A DNA stretch of 64,000 nucleotides from Brucella rhizosphaerae (lineage in GTDB: Bacteria; Pseudomonadota; Alphaproteobacteria; Rhizobiales; Rhizobiaceae): contig NZ_NNRK01000034.1 of the NCBI RefSeq assembly GCF_002252475.1, positions 124,001 to 188,000 of the forward strand. The letters are read 5' to 3'. Shown in pieces: positions 56,244 through 64,000 of the stretch. Every line of letters starts with the position of its first letter. The first letter of the stretch is position 1. The notes under the pieces are model-generated. The model was not told where the DNA came from, made no database searches, and was given only the letters and a program-made list of their open reading frames with translations. Made by a program: the position numbers and the translations under genes.

Positions 56244-56885
56244 TTAACCGGAGATGCGTCGCAGATTGCTGATCTCAAGTATCACCGAACTATTATCGAT
56301 AGCACTTTTGTGTTGTACCAGATCGAAACGCCAGCCGACACGGCTTTCATCAATTTCCCTCTGGTAATCCCGACCTTTTTGAAAAAGCGCCTTTGAACCA
56401 CTGGTTAGCCAGGGTTCGGCCAGCTCAAAAAGGACGTTCAGCGAAGCAAGCGCGCGGGCTGTAATGACCTGCGGTGTCTCAATTTTATCCCACATCGCCT
56501 CAATGCGCGCCGCATGAACGCGCGCCGGCACACCAACATGACCTGCGGCAGTGCGCAGGAAAGCAGCTTTTTTTCCGGCACTTTCAACGAGATCAATAGA
56601 GGAGCCCGGAAGTTCTTTCAGAAAACAGGCTGTTACAATGCCAGGGAAACCACCACCCGATCCCAGATCGAGCCAGCGCGTGGCCTCCGGTGCAAGTGGA
56701 AATATCTGGGCACTGTCGAGAATGTGGCGATTCCAAAGATCAGCAAGTGTCGATGGGGAAGCGAGATTAATGGCCGATGACCACTTGCGAAACAGTTCTT
56801 CAAACGCAATCAGACGGTCCGTTGTTTCACGTGAAACATTAGGAACGATAGTTTTCAAGCTCGAATAACGTCTATCCACAGTCAT
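56244..56885 (-). CDS. rsmG: 16S rRNA (guanine527-N7)-methyltransferase RsmG
   Basis: Methylates G527 of 16S rRNA, and loss gives low-level streptomycin resistance. The 213-residue protein has the SAM-binding [13 protein letters not shown] and a conserved RALASLNVL region. Its start overlaps the mnmG stop in ATGA. A perfect parS lies inside its first codons' region (56823-56838), so the site is within coding sequence. Confidence 0.95.
   Translation of the reverse strand: MTVDRRYSSLKTIVPNVSRETTDRLIAFEELFRKWSSAINLASPSTLADLWNRHILDSAQIFPLAPEATRWLDLGSGGGFPGIVTACFLKELPGSSIDLVESAGKKAAFLRTAAGHVGVPARVHAARIEAMWDKIETPQVITARALASLNVLFELAEPWLTSGSKALFQKGRDYQREIDESRVGWRFDLVQHKSAIDNSSVILEISNLRRISG
56823..56838. 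promoter_or_regulatory. parS: parS site, perfect
   Basis: TGTTTCACGTGAAACA, the exact 16 bp consensus ParB-binding palindrome, inside the 5' part of rsmG and close to parAB. Confidence 0.97.
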
Positions 56886-58801
56886 GCTACGCCCTTCTCG
56901 GCGCCTAGTTCAACAGCCGCACGTTCGCGCGCGCCATGTTTCTTGATATGCGTAATAAGCAATGCAAGTGCCGCAGGTGTAATACCTTCAACGCGTTGCG
57001 CCTCTGCAATTGTTTCCGGCTTGCGTTGCTTAAGCTTAGCTTTCAGCTCGTTCGAGAGACCAGAAATTGCATCAAAATTCAATGTTACCGGAATGAAAAG
57101 TCGCTCCTCACGCTCCATCACAGCAATATCGCTCTGCTGACGGTCCATATAAACCGAATATTGTGCTTCAATTTCCAGCGCTTCTCTGGTGAATGAATCA
57201 ACAGAATTTAGTTCTGGCCAGATGGCTTGAAGCTTCTGCAGATCAATATCCGGATAGGACAACAGATCATAGGCCGAACGACGGACGCCGTCCTGATTGA
57301 GATGAAGACCATATCGGCTGGCCTGATTTGGGGTAATGGTCAGCTCCCTGGCCATCGTGCGTGCAGCCGATAATGCGTCCTGACGCGCTGTAAACTTTGC
57401 GCGACGCTCACTGCCAAGGATGCCCAGCTGATCCGCCAAAGGCGTCAAGCGCTGATCGGCATTGTCAGCACGCAATGACAGACGGAACTCTGCCCGCGAT
57501 GTAAACATGCGATAAGGTTCGCTGACACCGCGAGAAGTCAGATCATCGACCATCACGCCAATATAGGCTTCGGTACGCTGTATGATAATTGGATCGCTGC
57601 CCCCTGCCCGCTTGGCCGCATTGAGGCCCGCGAGAAGTCCTTGCGCTCCGGCTTCTTCATAACCGGTGGTGCCATTAATCTGGCCGGCAAGGAAAAGCCC
57701 GGCAACCCGTCGCGTCTCGAGGCTGCGCTTCAACTCGCGCGGATCAATGAAGTCGTATTCGATAGCGTATCCCGGCTGAAGCATGATAGCCTTCTCCAGA
57801 CCTGGAATGGTCGCAAGATAAGCGAGCTGCACCTCTTCGGGCAATGAAGTGGAGATACCGTTTGGATAAACGGTGTGATCGTCCAGCCCTTCAGGCTCCA
57901 GAAAAATCTGATGTCCGTCACGGTCACCAAACTTGACGATCTTGTCTTCAACAGACGGGCAATAACGTGGACCTATTCCTTCGATCGAACCTGAATACAT
58001 CGCCGAGCGATGAAGGTTGGCACGAATGATATCATGAGTTTCGGGTGTTGTGCGGGTAATGCCGCAATCAATCTGAGGCGTCGTGATCTTATCCGTCATC
58101 AGGGAAAACGGGATTGGGTCCTCGTCAGCAGACTGCATATCCAGGCTCTGCCAGTCGATCGTTCGGCCATCAAGACGTGGCGGAGTTCCAGTCTTCAGCC
58201 GACCAACAGCAAAGCCGAGACCGCGCAAAGTATCAGAAAGGCCGAGTGCTGGCTTCTCGCCCATGCGTCCGGCAGGGATTTTCTTCTCACCTATATGGAT
58301 AAGACCGTTCAGGAAAGTACCAGTGGTCAGGACAACTGCGGCACAGGCAAGCTCACGCCCATCGCCAAGGGCCACACCGGAAATAGTTCCGTCGGTTATG
58401 CGGATGTCGGATGCGCCGCCTTCAACAACCGTGAGGTTCTCCTGTGCAGATATCAGTTCCTGCATAGCAAGCCGGTAGAGTTTTCGATCTGCCTGTGTAC
58501 GAGGCCCGCGTACTGCCGGTCCCTTGCGGCGATTAAGCAGACGAAACTGAATGCCAGCCTTATCTGCGACACGCCCCATCAGTCCATCAAGTGCATCTAT
58601 CTCGCGGACAAGATGACCTTTCCCCATACCACCAATCGCCGGGTTACAGGACATAACTCCAATCGTATCAAAACGATGTGTAACAAGCGCCGTGCGAGCA
58701 CCCGCACGCGCAGAAGCAGCAGCCGCTTCGCACCCGGCATGTCCGCCGCCAATGACAATCACGTCATAGTCTGTTGCGTCTGCAGAAGTTGAAATGTCCA
58801 T
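56882..58801 (-). CDS. mnmG: tRNA uridine-5-carboxymethylaminomethyl enzyme MnmG (GidA)
   Basis: FAD-dependent half of the MnmEG complex that modifies wobble uridine 34 of several tRNAs. The 639-residue protein starts with the dinucleotide-binding [43 protein letters not shown] and [13 protein letters not shown] are family signatures, and the C-terminal helical domain binds MnmE and tRNA. The frame runs to 58879, but ATG 58801 ([11 protein letters not shown]) gives the normal N-terminus. It is followed by rsmG with a four-base overlap; mnmE lies 355 bp upstream on the same strand. Confidence 0.95.
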   Translation of the reverse strand: MDISTSADATDYDVIVIGGGHAGCEAAAASARAGARTALVTHRFDTIGVMSCNPAIGGMGKGHLVREIDALDGLMGRVADKAGIQFRLLNRRKGPAVRGPRTQADRKLYRLAMQELISAQENLTVVEGGASDIRITDGTISGVALGDGRELACAAVVLTTGTFLNGLIHIGEKKIPAGRMGEKPALGLSDTLRGLGFAVGRLKTGTPPRLDGRTIDWQSLDMQSADEDPIPFSLMTDKITTPQIDCGITRTTPETHDIIRANLHRSAMYSGSIEGIGPRYCPSVEDKIVKFGDRDGHQIFLEPEGLDDHTVYPNGISTSLPEEVQLAYLATIPGLEKAIMLQPGYAIEYDFIDPRELKRSLETRRVAGLFLAGQINGTTGYEEAGAQGLLAGLNAAKRAGGSDPIIIQRTEAYIGVMVDDLTSRGVSEPYRMFTSRAEFRLSLRADNADQRLTPLADQLGILGSERRAKFTARQDALSAARTMARELTITPNQASRYGLHLNQDGVRRSAYDLLSYPDIDLQKLQAIWPELNSVDSFTREALEIEAQYSVYMDRQQSDIAVMEREERLFIPVTLNFDAISGLSNELKAKLKQRKPETIAEAQRVEGITPAALALLITHIKKHGARERAAVELGAEKGVA

Positions 58802-58828
58802 TCTGATGCATCCAAATCCGTCTGAAGC

Positions 58829-58935
58829 ATATCCGGAAAAAGAGCGTGAGCCTTTTGCATCGGACAATGCGTAAATCACAAGCAGAGTGGCTCTGGTGAT
58901 TCAGTTCCAATCCGAACCACTCTGGAAAGCAATCT
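58829..58935. repeat. RIME-like intergenic repeat
   Basis: AAAGAGCGTGAGCC, TTTGCATCGGACAATGCG, AAATCACAAG, CAGAGTGGCT and CAGTTCCAATCCGAACCACT are the familiar blocks, with the last two forming an inverted pair (CAGAGTGG, CCACTCTG). Limits are approximate. Confidence 0.6.
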
Positions 58936-59066
58936 CTTTGACATGTTTATGGTATCAACGAAAGGGATAAGTGGGGCAACTGCCGATCAACTCTTTGATA
59001 AAGCCGATACGAAACTCGACTCACGGATGAATCGGGGAGTCAATATGAACCTGCGGATTCCACAGA

Positions 59067-59082
59067 TGTTTCACGTGAAACA
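59067..59082. promoter_or_regulatory. parS: parS site, perfect
   Basis: TGTTTCACGTGAAACA, the exact consensus, in the mnmG-mnmE gap. Confidence 0.97.
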
Positions 59083-59138
59083 ATTTCCAGTTACTGGTTG
59101 TTTGAGTATGTCTCGATCCAACTAAGCATCCGTAGCGC

Positions 59139-59154
59139 TGTTTCACGTGAATCA
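59139..59154. promoter_or_regulatory. parS: parS-like site, one mismatch
   Basis: TGTTTCACGTGAATCA differs from the consensus at one position of the right half. It lies 56 bp from the perfect site and directly at the mnmE 3' end. Confidence 0.75.
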
Positions 59155-59155
59155 C

Positions 59156-60484
59156 TTATTTTCCGATGCAAAACTGCGAGAAAATAACGTCTAATATCTC
59201 TTCCACATCCACATCACCGGTAATGCGCCCGAGATACTGCGAAGCGCGGCGCATGTTCTCTGCGCGTAGTTCCAGTGGGAGATCATCCCGATCGGCAGCA
59301 ACTTCGATTTCTGAAATTGTGGATCGAAGAAGATTGATGTGCCTCTGTCGGGTCGGAACCGCATCATTAATCTGCCCGATGCGGTCTTCTGCGAATGCTT
59401 GAAGCGCTGAGATCAGTTGATCGAGACCTGTATTGGTCCTGGTCGAAATGCGATACTGCCATTCATTCAACTTGGCTACATCGAGATCGGCTTTGGTGCC
59501 AACTTTCCAGATATCAGCGTTGCTCTCGTCAAGCGAAACAGCAATGGGGTTCTGCATATCCTCCAGCAATAAGACCAGATCGGCTTCCGCAGCGCGTTCG
59601 CGTGCGCGCGCTATACCAATTTTCTCGACCTGGCTGGTAGCTTCCCGCAAGCCGGCAGTATCAGTCACATAAACCGGAATACCACCAAGGTTGAGTTTGA
59701 CTTCCAGAAGATCGCGCGTTGTGCCCGCCTCCTCCGAGATAATTGCAATCTCACGTCCTGCGAGAAAATTGAGAAGACTGGATTTTCCTGCATTGGGTGC
59801 GCCTGCGATTACAACATGTAATCCGTCACGCAACATAGCCGCGCGCTTGCCACTTTCGATATGCAGCACTATCTCGCTTTTAAGTGACTTGAGTTGTTCC
59901 CATACCTGCCCCGAAACGGAGCCCGGAACATCGCTTTCGTCTGCAAAGTCAAGTTCGGCTTCAATCAATGCACGGGCACGGACAAGCTGTTGCCGCCATT
60001 GCGTATAGAGTTCGCGCTGCGCACCTGATGCGACTTGCAACGCAAGACGACGCTGACCTTCAGTTTCTGCGGCGATCAGATCGGCCAACCCCTCAGCAAT
60101 GGTGAGATCCATCTTGCCATTGGTGAAAGCCCGACGCGTAAACTCTCCGGCTTCAGCGATACGGCAATTTGGAAAGCTAGCCAGTTCTTCCAGAAGCTTT
60201 TCTACAACGGCAATGCCCCCATGAAGATGAAACTCAGCACAATCTTCACCGGTAAAACTACTTGGGTCTGGGAAAAATAGCACCAATCCACGATCAATCG
60301 CGTCACCATTACGCGCACGGAACGTCTTATAAGTGGCGTAACGCGGCTCAATCATCATTCCAATAATCGTTTCGATTACGAATCGAACTTGCGGACCGGA
60401 TATCCTGACAACCGCAACACCTGATGGAAGCCGTCCACTGGACAGGGCAAAGATCGTGTCCTGAAGATGTTGTCGCTCGCTCAT
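59156..60484 (-). CDS. mnmE: tRNA modification GTPase MnmE (TrmE)
   Basis: GTPase half of the MnmEG complex. The 442-residue protein has the N-terminal folate-binding domain, a helical domain and the inserted G domain: P-loop GAPNAGKSSLLN, G2/G3 GTTRDLLE and DTAGLR, and a C-terminal CIGK motif (the conserved Cys of the CxGK tail) at the very end. ATG 60484 is used. It does not overlap mnmG, unlike the tight arrangement with rsmG. Confidence 0.95.
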   Translation of the reverse strand: MSERQHLQDTIFALSSGRLPSGVAVVRISGPQVRFVIETIIGMMIEPRYATYKTFRARNGDAIDRGLVLFFPDPSSFTGEDCAEFHLHGGIAVVEKLLEELASFPNCRIAEAGEFTRRAFTNGKMDLTIAEGLADLIAAETEGQRRLALQVASGAQRELYTQWRQQLVRARALIEAELDFADESDVPGSVSGQVWEQLKSLKSEIVLHIESGKRAAMLRDGLHVVIAGAPNAGKSSLLNFLAGREIAIISEEAGTTRDLLEVKLNLGGIPVYVTDTAGLREATSQVEKIGIARARERAAEADLVLLLEDMQNPIAVSLDESNADIWKVGTKADLDVAKLNEWQYRISTRTNTGLDQLISALQAFAEDRIGQINDAVPTRQRHINLLRSTISEIEVAADRDDLPLELRAENMRRASQYLGRITGDVDVEEILDVIFSQFCIGK

Positions 60485-60780
60485 TTGATTTCCCGTTCTA
60501 TATAGATAGGCGAGAGCGCCTTACCCATTTGTCTTAACGCGTGGCTTCGTCAGAACGAGGCACAATAAGAGTTTATTACAGTGAACTGATTTCTCTGTCG
60601 GAGCAGTTCCCACCTTCTGGGAGACATGTCCTGGTTGACTGAATCTGACGTTTGAATCCCGATCGACACAAATGCTGTTTCAAACGTCAGATTCGAAAAA
60701 TCAACTGGATTCATAACCTTGCTGATGGTCGGAATCTGACCACTAGTGCATATTCATTCGCGTCAGGAAAGAAAAGGCTT
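60485..60780. other. 296 bp divergent region between mnmE and the YyaL-type gene
   Basis: About half is the second hairpin element (60630-60733); the rest should carry the two divergent promoters, but none is convincing. The YyaL-type frame continues upstream through the repeat to 60652, which is not its true start. Confidence 0.6.
60630..60733. repeat. Covarying ~105 bp hairpin element, copy 2
   Basis: Here the inner arms GAATCTGACGTTTGAA (60641-60656) and TTCAAACGTCAGATTC (60679-60694) are a perfect 16 bp inverted repeat, with outer arms GTTGA (60634-60638) and TCAAC (60701-60705). It matches 53934-54041 over about 100 bp in direct orientation. Confidence 0.88.
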
Positions 60781-62793
60781 ATGACTGATATCAGCAGCAA
60801 CAGGCTTAGCAATGCACCAAGTGCCTATCTGCGTCAGCACGCCGACAACCCGGTTCACTGGCAGCCATGGGGCAGAGAAGCGCTCGAAGCCGCTCAGAAG
60901 TTGGACCGTCCTATTCTGTTATCGGTCGGATATGCCGCTTGCCACTGGTGTCATGTCATGGCGCATGAGTCTTTTGAGGACGCCGACGTCGCAAGTGTCA
61001 TGAATGCGCTTTTCGTCAATGTGAAGGTCGATCGTGAGGAGAGACCGGATATAGACCAGATTTATATGGCCGCTTTGGGCGCCATGGGACAACAAGGCGG
61101 GTGGCCGCTTACCATGTTCTTGCGGCCCGATGGAAAGCCATTCTGGGGAGGAACCTATTTTCCGCGCCAGCCACGTCATAACCTGCCTGGATTTATAGAT
61201 GTACTGAATGCGATCAATAATCTCTGGCAGGGAGATAAAGAAAAAATTAACCATAATGCAGACGCTGTCTTTAGCCATCTGGAGACACGACTTGCAGCGC
61301 AGAGCGAAGCGAGCGTGAACGAGATCGCGCGCTTTGACGATGTAGCAGATCGTATACACGCTATGTTCGATCCTGTGCGCGGTGGCATAAATGGTGCACC
61401 AAAATTTCCAAACACGCCCTTCATGGATGCGCTGTGGTTATCCTGGCTCTATAATCGTGACACGGCCCATCGTGACATGTTCCTGCTTTCCCTGAAGACC
61501 ATGCTCCAGGGCGGCATCTATGATCATCTGGCGGGTGGTCTTTGCCGCTACAGCGTCGATGCAGACTGGCTCGTGCCACACTTCGAGAAGATGCTTTACG
61601 ACAATGCGCAAGTCATTAGACACGCCACCTATGCCTATGCGGAAACAAAAGACGAATTGTTCCGTATCCGAATCGAAGAGATAATCGATTGGCTGGTCCG
61701 GGAAATGCGTTTGCCGGACGGAAGCTTCGCATCCAGTCTCGACGCTGACAGTGAAGGCGAAGAAGGTAAGTTCTATACATTCTCAGATGCTGAAATTGAC
61801 ATTGTTCTGGGCGGGCAGTCCGATAGCTTCAAAAGCTATTATGGCGTGAAACCTCAGGGCAATTTTGAGGGCATGAACATTCTCAATCGTCTCCATGCCG
61901 TCAATGAAACTGATCACATGCCGTCTGATATAGCGGCAGCCAGGGACAAGCTGCTCCAGTATCGCAGTAACCGCATTCGGCCAGGCCGTGATGAGAAAGC
62001 TTTGACAGACTGGAACGCTCTTGTGATCCGAGCGCTGGCAGAAGCCGGGCGTAGCTTCAGGCGACCAGAATGGATTGAATATGCTGTCTCGGCCTATCGC
62101 TCGATAGGATCATCGTTTCAGGATGGGCGCATGGCACATTGTCGAATGGAGGATGTGCTGCTCTACCCTGCTCTCTCCACCGATTACGCAGCAATGATGA
62201 ATGCAGCTCTTTCCCTGTCTGAAGCGACAGGAGATAACACTTTTATTCGCGATGCCATTGCGCTCAAAGAAGCGCTTGATGCAAACAATCGCGATGCGTC
62301 TGGCAATTACCGGCTTTCCGCACTCGATGCGGAAGATGTCATTCTTCACAGCTATGGTGATTATGACGAAGCGATCCCCAGCGCCACGAGCCAAATCCTT
62401 GAAGCGTTCACGCGGCTGTTTCTCGCAACAGGTGATATGCATCTTTATGTTCTGAATGAACGTCTGGTTGAACAGGCTATGGGGCGCGCTCTGGCTCAGC
62501 AATATGGACAGATCGGCATATTGAATGCGAGCCGTTCTGCCGCCGAACCACTGTCTCTGGTAATTGCGGATGAAAGTGCTGATGGCGAACTAGTTGCCAT
62601 GGCGGAAAGCATTCCCGATCCACGGCGGCTTGATAAATTTGTTCAATTTGTAGCAGACAAAGAAATTGAACTTCCTACAGGCGGCATTGCACATGCCAAT
62701 AAACCGTCAGCCTGGCTCTGCAAGGGGCAGGTCTGCCTTGCGCCTGTCGAGACATCTGCCGCACTCGAAATCCTGCTCAAGGGCCATTCCTGA
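60781..62793 (+). CDS. Thioredoxin-domain protein of the YyaL (DUF255) family
   Basis: A 670-residue protein. The N-terminal ~160 residues are the DUF255 thioredoxin-like domain with YAACHWCHVMAHESFED, a CxxC pair of cysteines, followed by VDREERPDIDQIY. The remainder is an alpha/alpha six-barrel fold like that of glycoside epimerases (GGIYDHLAGGLCRYSVDADWLVPHFEKMLYDNAQ). Function is unknown; the human relative is SPATA20. ATG 60781 after AGGAAAG is the start. Convergent with rho across a shared terminator. Confidence 0.9.
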   Translation: MTDISSNRLSNAPSAYLRQHADNPVHWQPWGREALEAAQKLDRPILLSVGYAACHWCHVMAHESFEDADVASVMNALFVNVKVDREERPDIDQIYMAALGAMGQQGGWPLTMFLRPDGKPFWGGTYFPRQPRHNLPGFIDVLNAINNLWQGDKEKINHNADAVFSHLETRLAAQSEASVNEIARFDDVADRIHAMFDPVRGGINGAPKFPNTPFMDALWLSWLYNRDTAHRDMFLLSLKTMLQGGIYDHLAGGLCRYSVDADWLVPHFEKMLYDNAQVIRHATYAYAETKDELFRIRIEEIIDWLVREMRLPDGSFASSLDADSEGEEGKFYTFSDAEIDIVLGGQSDSFKSYYGVKPQGNFEGMNILNRLHAVNETDHMPSDIAAARDKLLQYRSNRIRPGRDEKALTDWNALVIRALAEAGRSFRRPEWIEYAVSAYRSIGSSFQDGRMAHCRMEDVLLYPALSTDYAAMMNAALSLSEATGDNTFIRDAIALKEALDANNRDASGNYRLSALDAEDVILHSYGDYDEAIPSATSQILEAFTRLFLATGDMHLYVLNERLVEQAMGRALAQQYGQIGILNASRSAAEPLSLVIADESADGELVAMAESIPDPRRLDKFVQFVADKEIELPTGGIAHANKPSAWLCKGQVCLAPVETSAALEILLKGHS

Positions 62794-62797
62794 ACAT

Positions 62798-62831
62798 AAA
62801 AAGCCGCGCTGATTGCTCAACGCGGCTTTTT
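62798..62831. terminator. Bidirectional terminator between the YyaL-type gene and rho
   Basis: AAAAAGCCGCG (62798-62808), a 12-base loop, CGCGGCTTTTT (62821-62831): a perfect 11 bp stem with A and T tails between the convergent genes. Confidence 0.92.
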
Positions 62832-62853
62832 GTTTGAATACGGATAAACCGGA

Positions 62854-64000
62854 TTACGTGTTCATCGAATCGAAGAACTCGCCATTGCTCTTGGTCTGCT
62901 TGAGCTTGTCGATAAGGAACTCGATCGCATCGGTGGTTCCCATCGGCGCAAGAATACGACGAAGAACGAAAATCTTCTGAAGATCAGCGCGCGGTACCAG
63001 CAGGTCTTCCTTACGCGTACCGGACTTGAGAATGTCCATCGCAGGGAAGATACGCTTATCAGCAACCTTGCGGTCGAGAACGATTTCCGAATTACCTGTG
63101 CCCTTGAATTCTTCAAAGATCACTTCGTCCATACGCGAACCAGTATCGATCAGCGCGGTAGCGATGATGGTGAGCGAGCCACCTTCTTCGATATTACGGG
63201 CTGCACCGAAGAAGCGCTTTGGACGCTGGAGCGCGTTAGCATCAACACCACCGGTCAGAACCTTACCGGATGAAGGAACAACAGTGTTGTAAGCGCGTCC
63301 AAGGCGGGTGATGGAGTCCAAAAGGATCACAACGTCACGGCCATGTTCGACAAGACGCTTGGCCTTTTCAATGACCATTTCCGCAACCTGAACGTGACGC
63401 GATGCTGGTTCATCGAAGGTCGAAGAAACAACTTCGCCCTTTACCGAACGCTGCATGTCGGTCACTTCTTCCGGACGCTCGTCAATCAGAAGAACGATCA
63501 GATAGCATTCCGGATGGTTGGCGGTGATCGAATGCGCGATGTTCTGCAAGAGAACAGTCTTACCCGTACGCGGCGGAGCAACGATCAGACCGCGCTGGCC
63601 CTTACCGAGTGGAGCAACCAGATCGATAACGCGGGACGAAAGATCCTTCGAAGTTGGAAGTTCGAGTTCCATCTTGAAACGCTCATTTGGATAGAGCGGG
63701 GTCAGATTGTCAAAATGGACTTTGTGACGGATCTTTTCCGGATCTTCGAAATTGATCGTATTGACCTTGAGAAGTGCGAAATAACGTTCGCCTTCCTTAG
63801 GACCACGGATCGGACCTTCAACCGTGTCGCCGGTCTTCAACGAGAAGCGGCGAAGCTGGGAAGGAGAAATATAAATATCGTCCGGGCCGGGCAGATAATT
63901 GGCGTCGGCTGAGCGCAGGAAGCCAAATCCGTCCTGCAGCACTTCAACAACGCCCTCGCCGATAATTTCGACATCCTGAGCAGCAAGGCTCTTGAGAATC
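62854..64000 (-). CDS. rho: Transcription termination factor Rho, 5' end cut by the window
   Basis: Hexameric RNA-dependent helicase that ends transcription. Visible parts from the window edge are the cold-shock RNA-binding domain ([30 protein letters not shown]), the P-loop [23 protein letters not shown] and the Q-loop region. Only the N-terminal ~40 residues lie outside; the frame is open to base 64000, so the GTG at 63942 is not the true start. Identification is secure. Confidence 0.97.
   Translation of the reverse strand, partial: ILKSLAAQDVEIIGEGVVEVLQDGFGFLRSADANYLPGPDDIYISPSQLRRFSLKTGDTVEGPIRGPKEGERYFALLKVNTINFEDPEKIRHKVHFDNLTPLYPNERFKMELELPTSKDLSSRVIDLVAPLGKGQRGLIVAPPRTGKTVLLQNIAHSITANHPECYLIVLLIDERPEEVTDMQRSVKGEVVSSTFDEPASRHVQVAEMVIEKAKRLVEHGRDVVILLDSITRLGRAYNTVVPSSGKVLTGGVDANALQRPKRFFGAARNIEEGGSLTIIATALIDTGSRMDEVIFEEFKGTGNSEIVLDRKVADKRIFPAMDILKSGTRKEDLLVPRADLQKIFVLRRILAPMGTTDAIEFLIDKLKQTKSNGEFFDSMNT

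Larger units (their letters stand above)
58802..59155. other. 354 bp region between mnmG and mnmE
   Basis: Carries a RIME-like repeat (58829-58935) and two parS-type sites (59067-59082, 59139-59154), the second only a base or two from the mnmE stop. No gene was seen. Confidence 0.7.

Overview
The window looks like one arm of the origin-proximal part of the main chromosome of an alphaproteobacterium in the Brucellaceae, most likely Ochrobactrum/Brucella. The evidence is the protein sequences themselves (CobS/CobT, DapF-MtaB-FtsY, RsmG-ParA-ParB-MnmG-MnmE-Rho), the perfect TGTTTCACGTGAAACA parS sites, and short dispersed palindromic repeats like those known from Brucella and rhizobia. The genus is inferred from remembered family sequences, not from a search. 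Both ends are cut inside genes: dapF on the left (5' end missing) and rho on the right (5' end missing, because it runs on the minus strand).

Layout. 1-5.6 kb: dapF-mtaB-ftsY-yciB-gloB and a small exported protein, all forward and tightly spaced, ending at a terminator. 5.7-8.7 kb: a Zn/Cd/Pb P-type ATPase with a divergent MerR-type regulator and a recognisable MerR operator/promoter between them. 8.7-13.1 kb: a DMT exporter, a DUF3108 protein, rpmB with a strong sigma70-like promoter, a queuosine-precursor transporter and an SDR enzyme. 13.1-21.2 kb: cobT/cobS (cobalt chelatase), a DnaJ-domain protein, a BolA protein, a ClbS/DfsB-like protein coupled to a CNNM-type CBS protein, and aroK-aroB. 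21.3-29.4 kb: xerD, accA, a lipoprotein L,D-transpeptidase, a TusA-like protein, a histidine-rich CobW-family GTPase, a D-Ala-D-Ala carboxypeptidase, an M20 amidohydrolase and tRNA-Arg(CCT).

29.4-52.2 kb looks more accessory. It holds an MFS exporter and a long minus-strand operon running from a LacI-type regulator through Gfo/Idh oxidoreductase, CoA-transferase, enoyl-CoA hydratase, aldehyde dehydrogenase, GMC oxidoreductase, SDR and a second GMC oxidoreductase. A DUF993 gene is divergent from the regulator, with two operator-like sites between them. This set reads as an oxidation, CoA activation, hydration and second oxidation route for a substrate I cannot name, and it is the best candidate here for an undescribed catabolic system. 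It is followed by a HAF-repeat autotransporter with an AT-rich 5' end, a luciferase-like monooxygenase, and an ABC importer whose binding protein is separated from its permease and ATPase by an FAD-dependent amine oxidase-like gene.

52.2-64 kb returns to core genes: holA, two small membrane proteins, then parB-parA-rsmG-mnmG and mnmE on the minus strand with three parS or parS-like sites, a YyaL-type thioredoxin-domain protein, and rho.

The most informative non-coding structures are two copies of a ~105 bp hairpin element (about 53.93 and 60.63 kb) whose arms differ by paired, compensating changes; two inverted copies of a ~103 bp Brucella-type palindromic repeat (5.62 and 12.03 kb); and a 16 bp tandem repeat at 8.70 kb that runs into a stop codon. 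No rRNA, CRISPR array, intact insertion sequence or broken long gene was seen.
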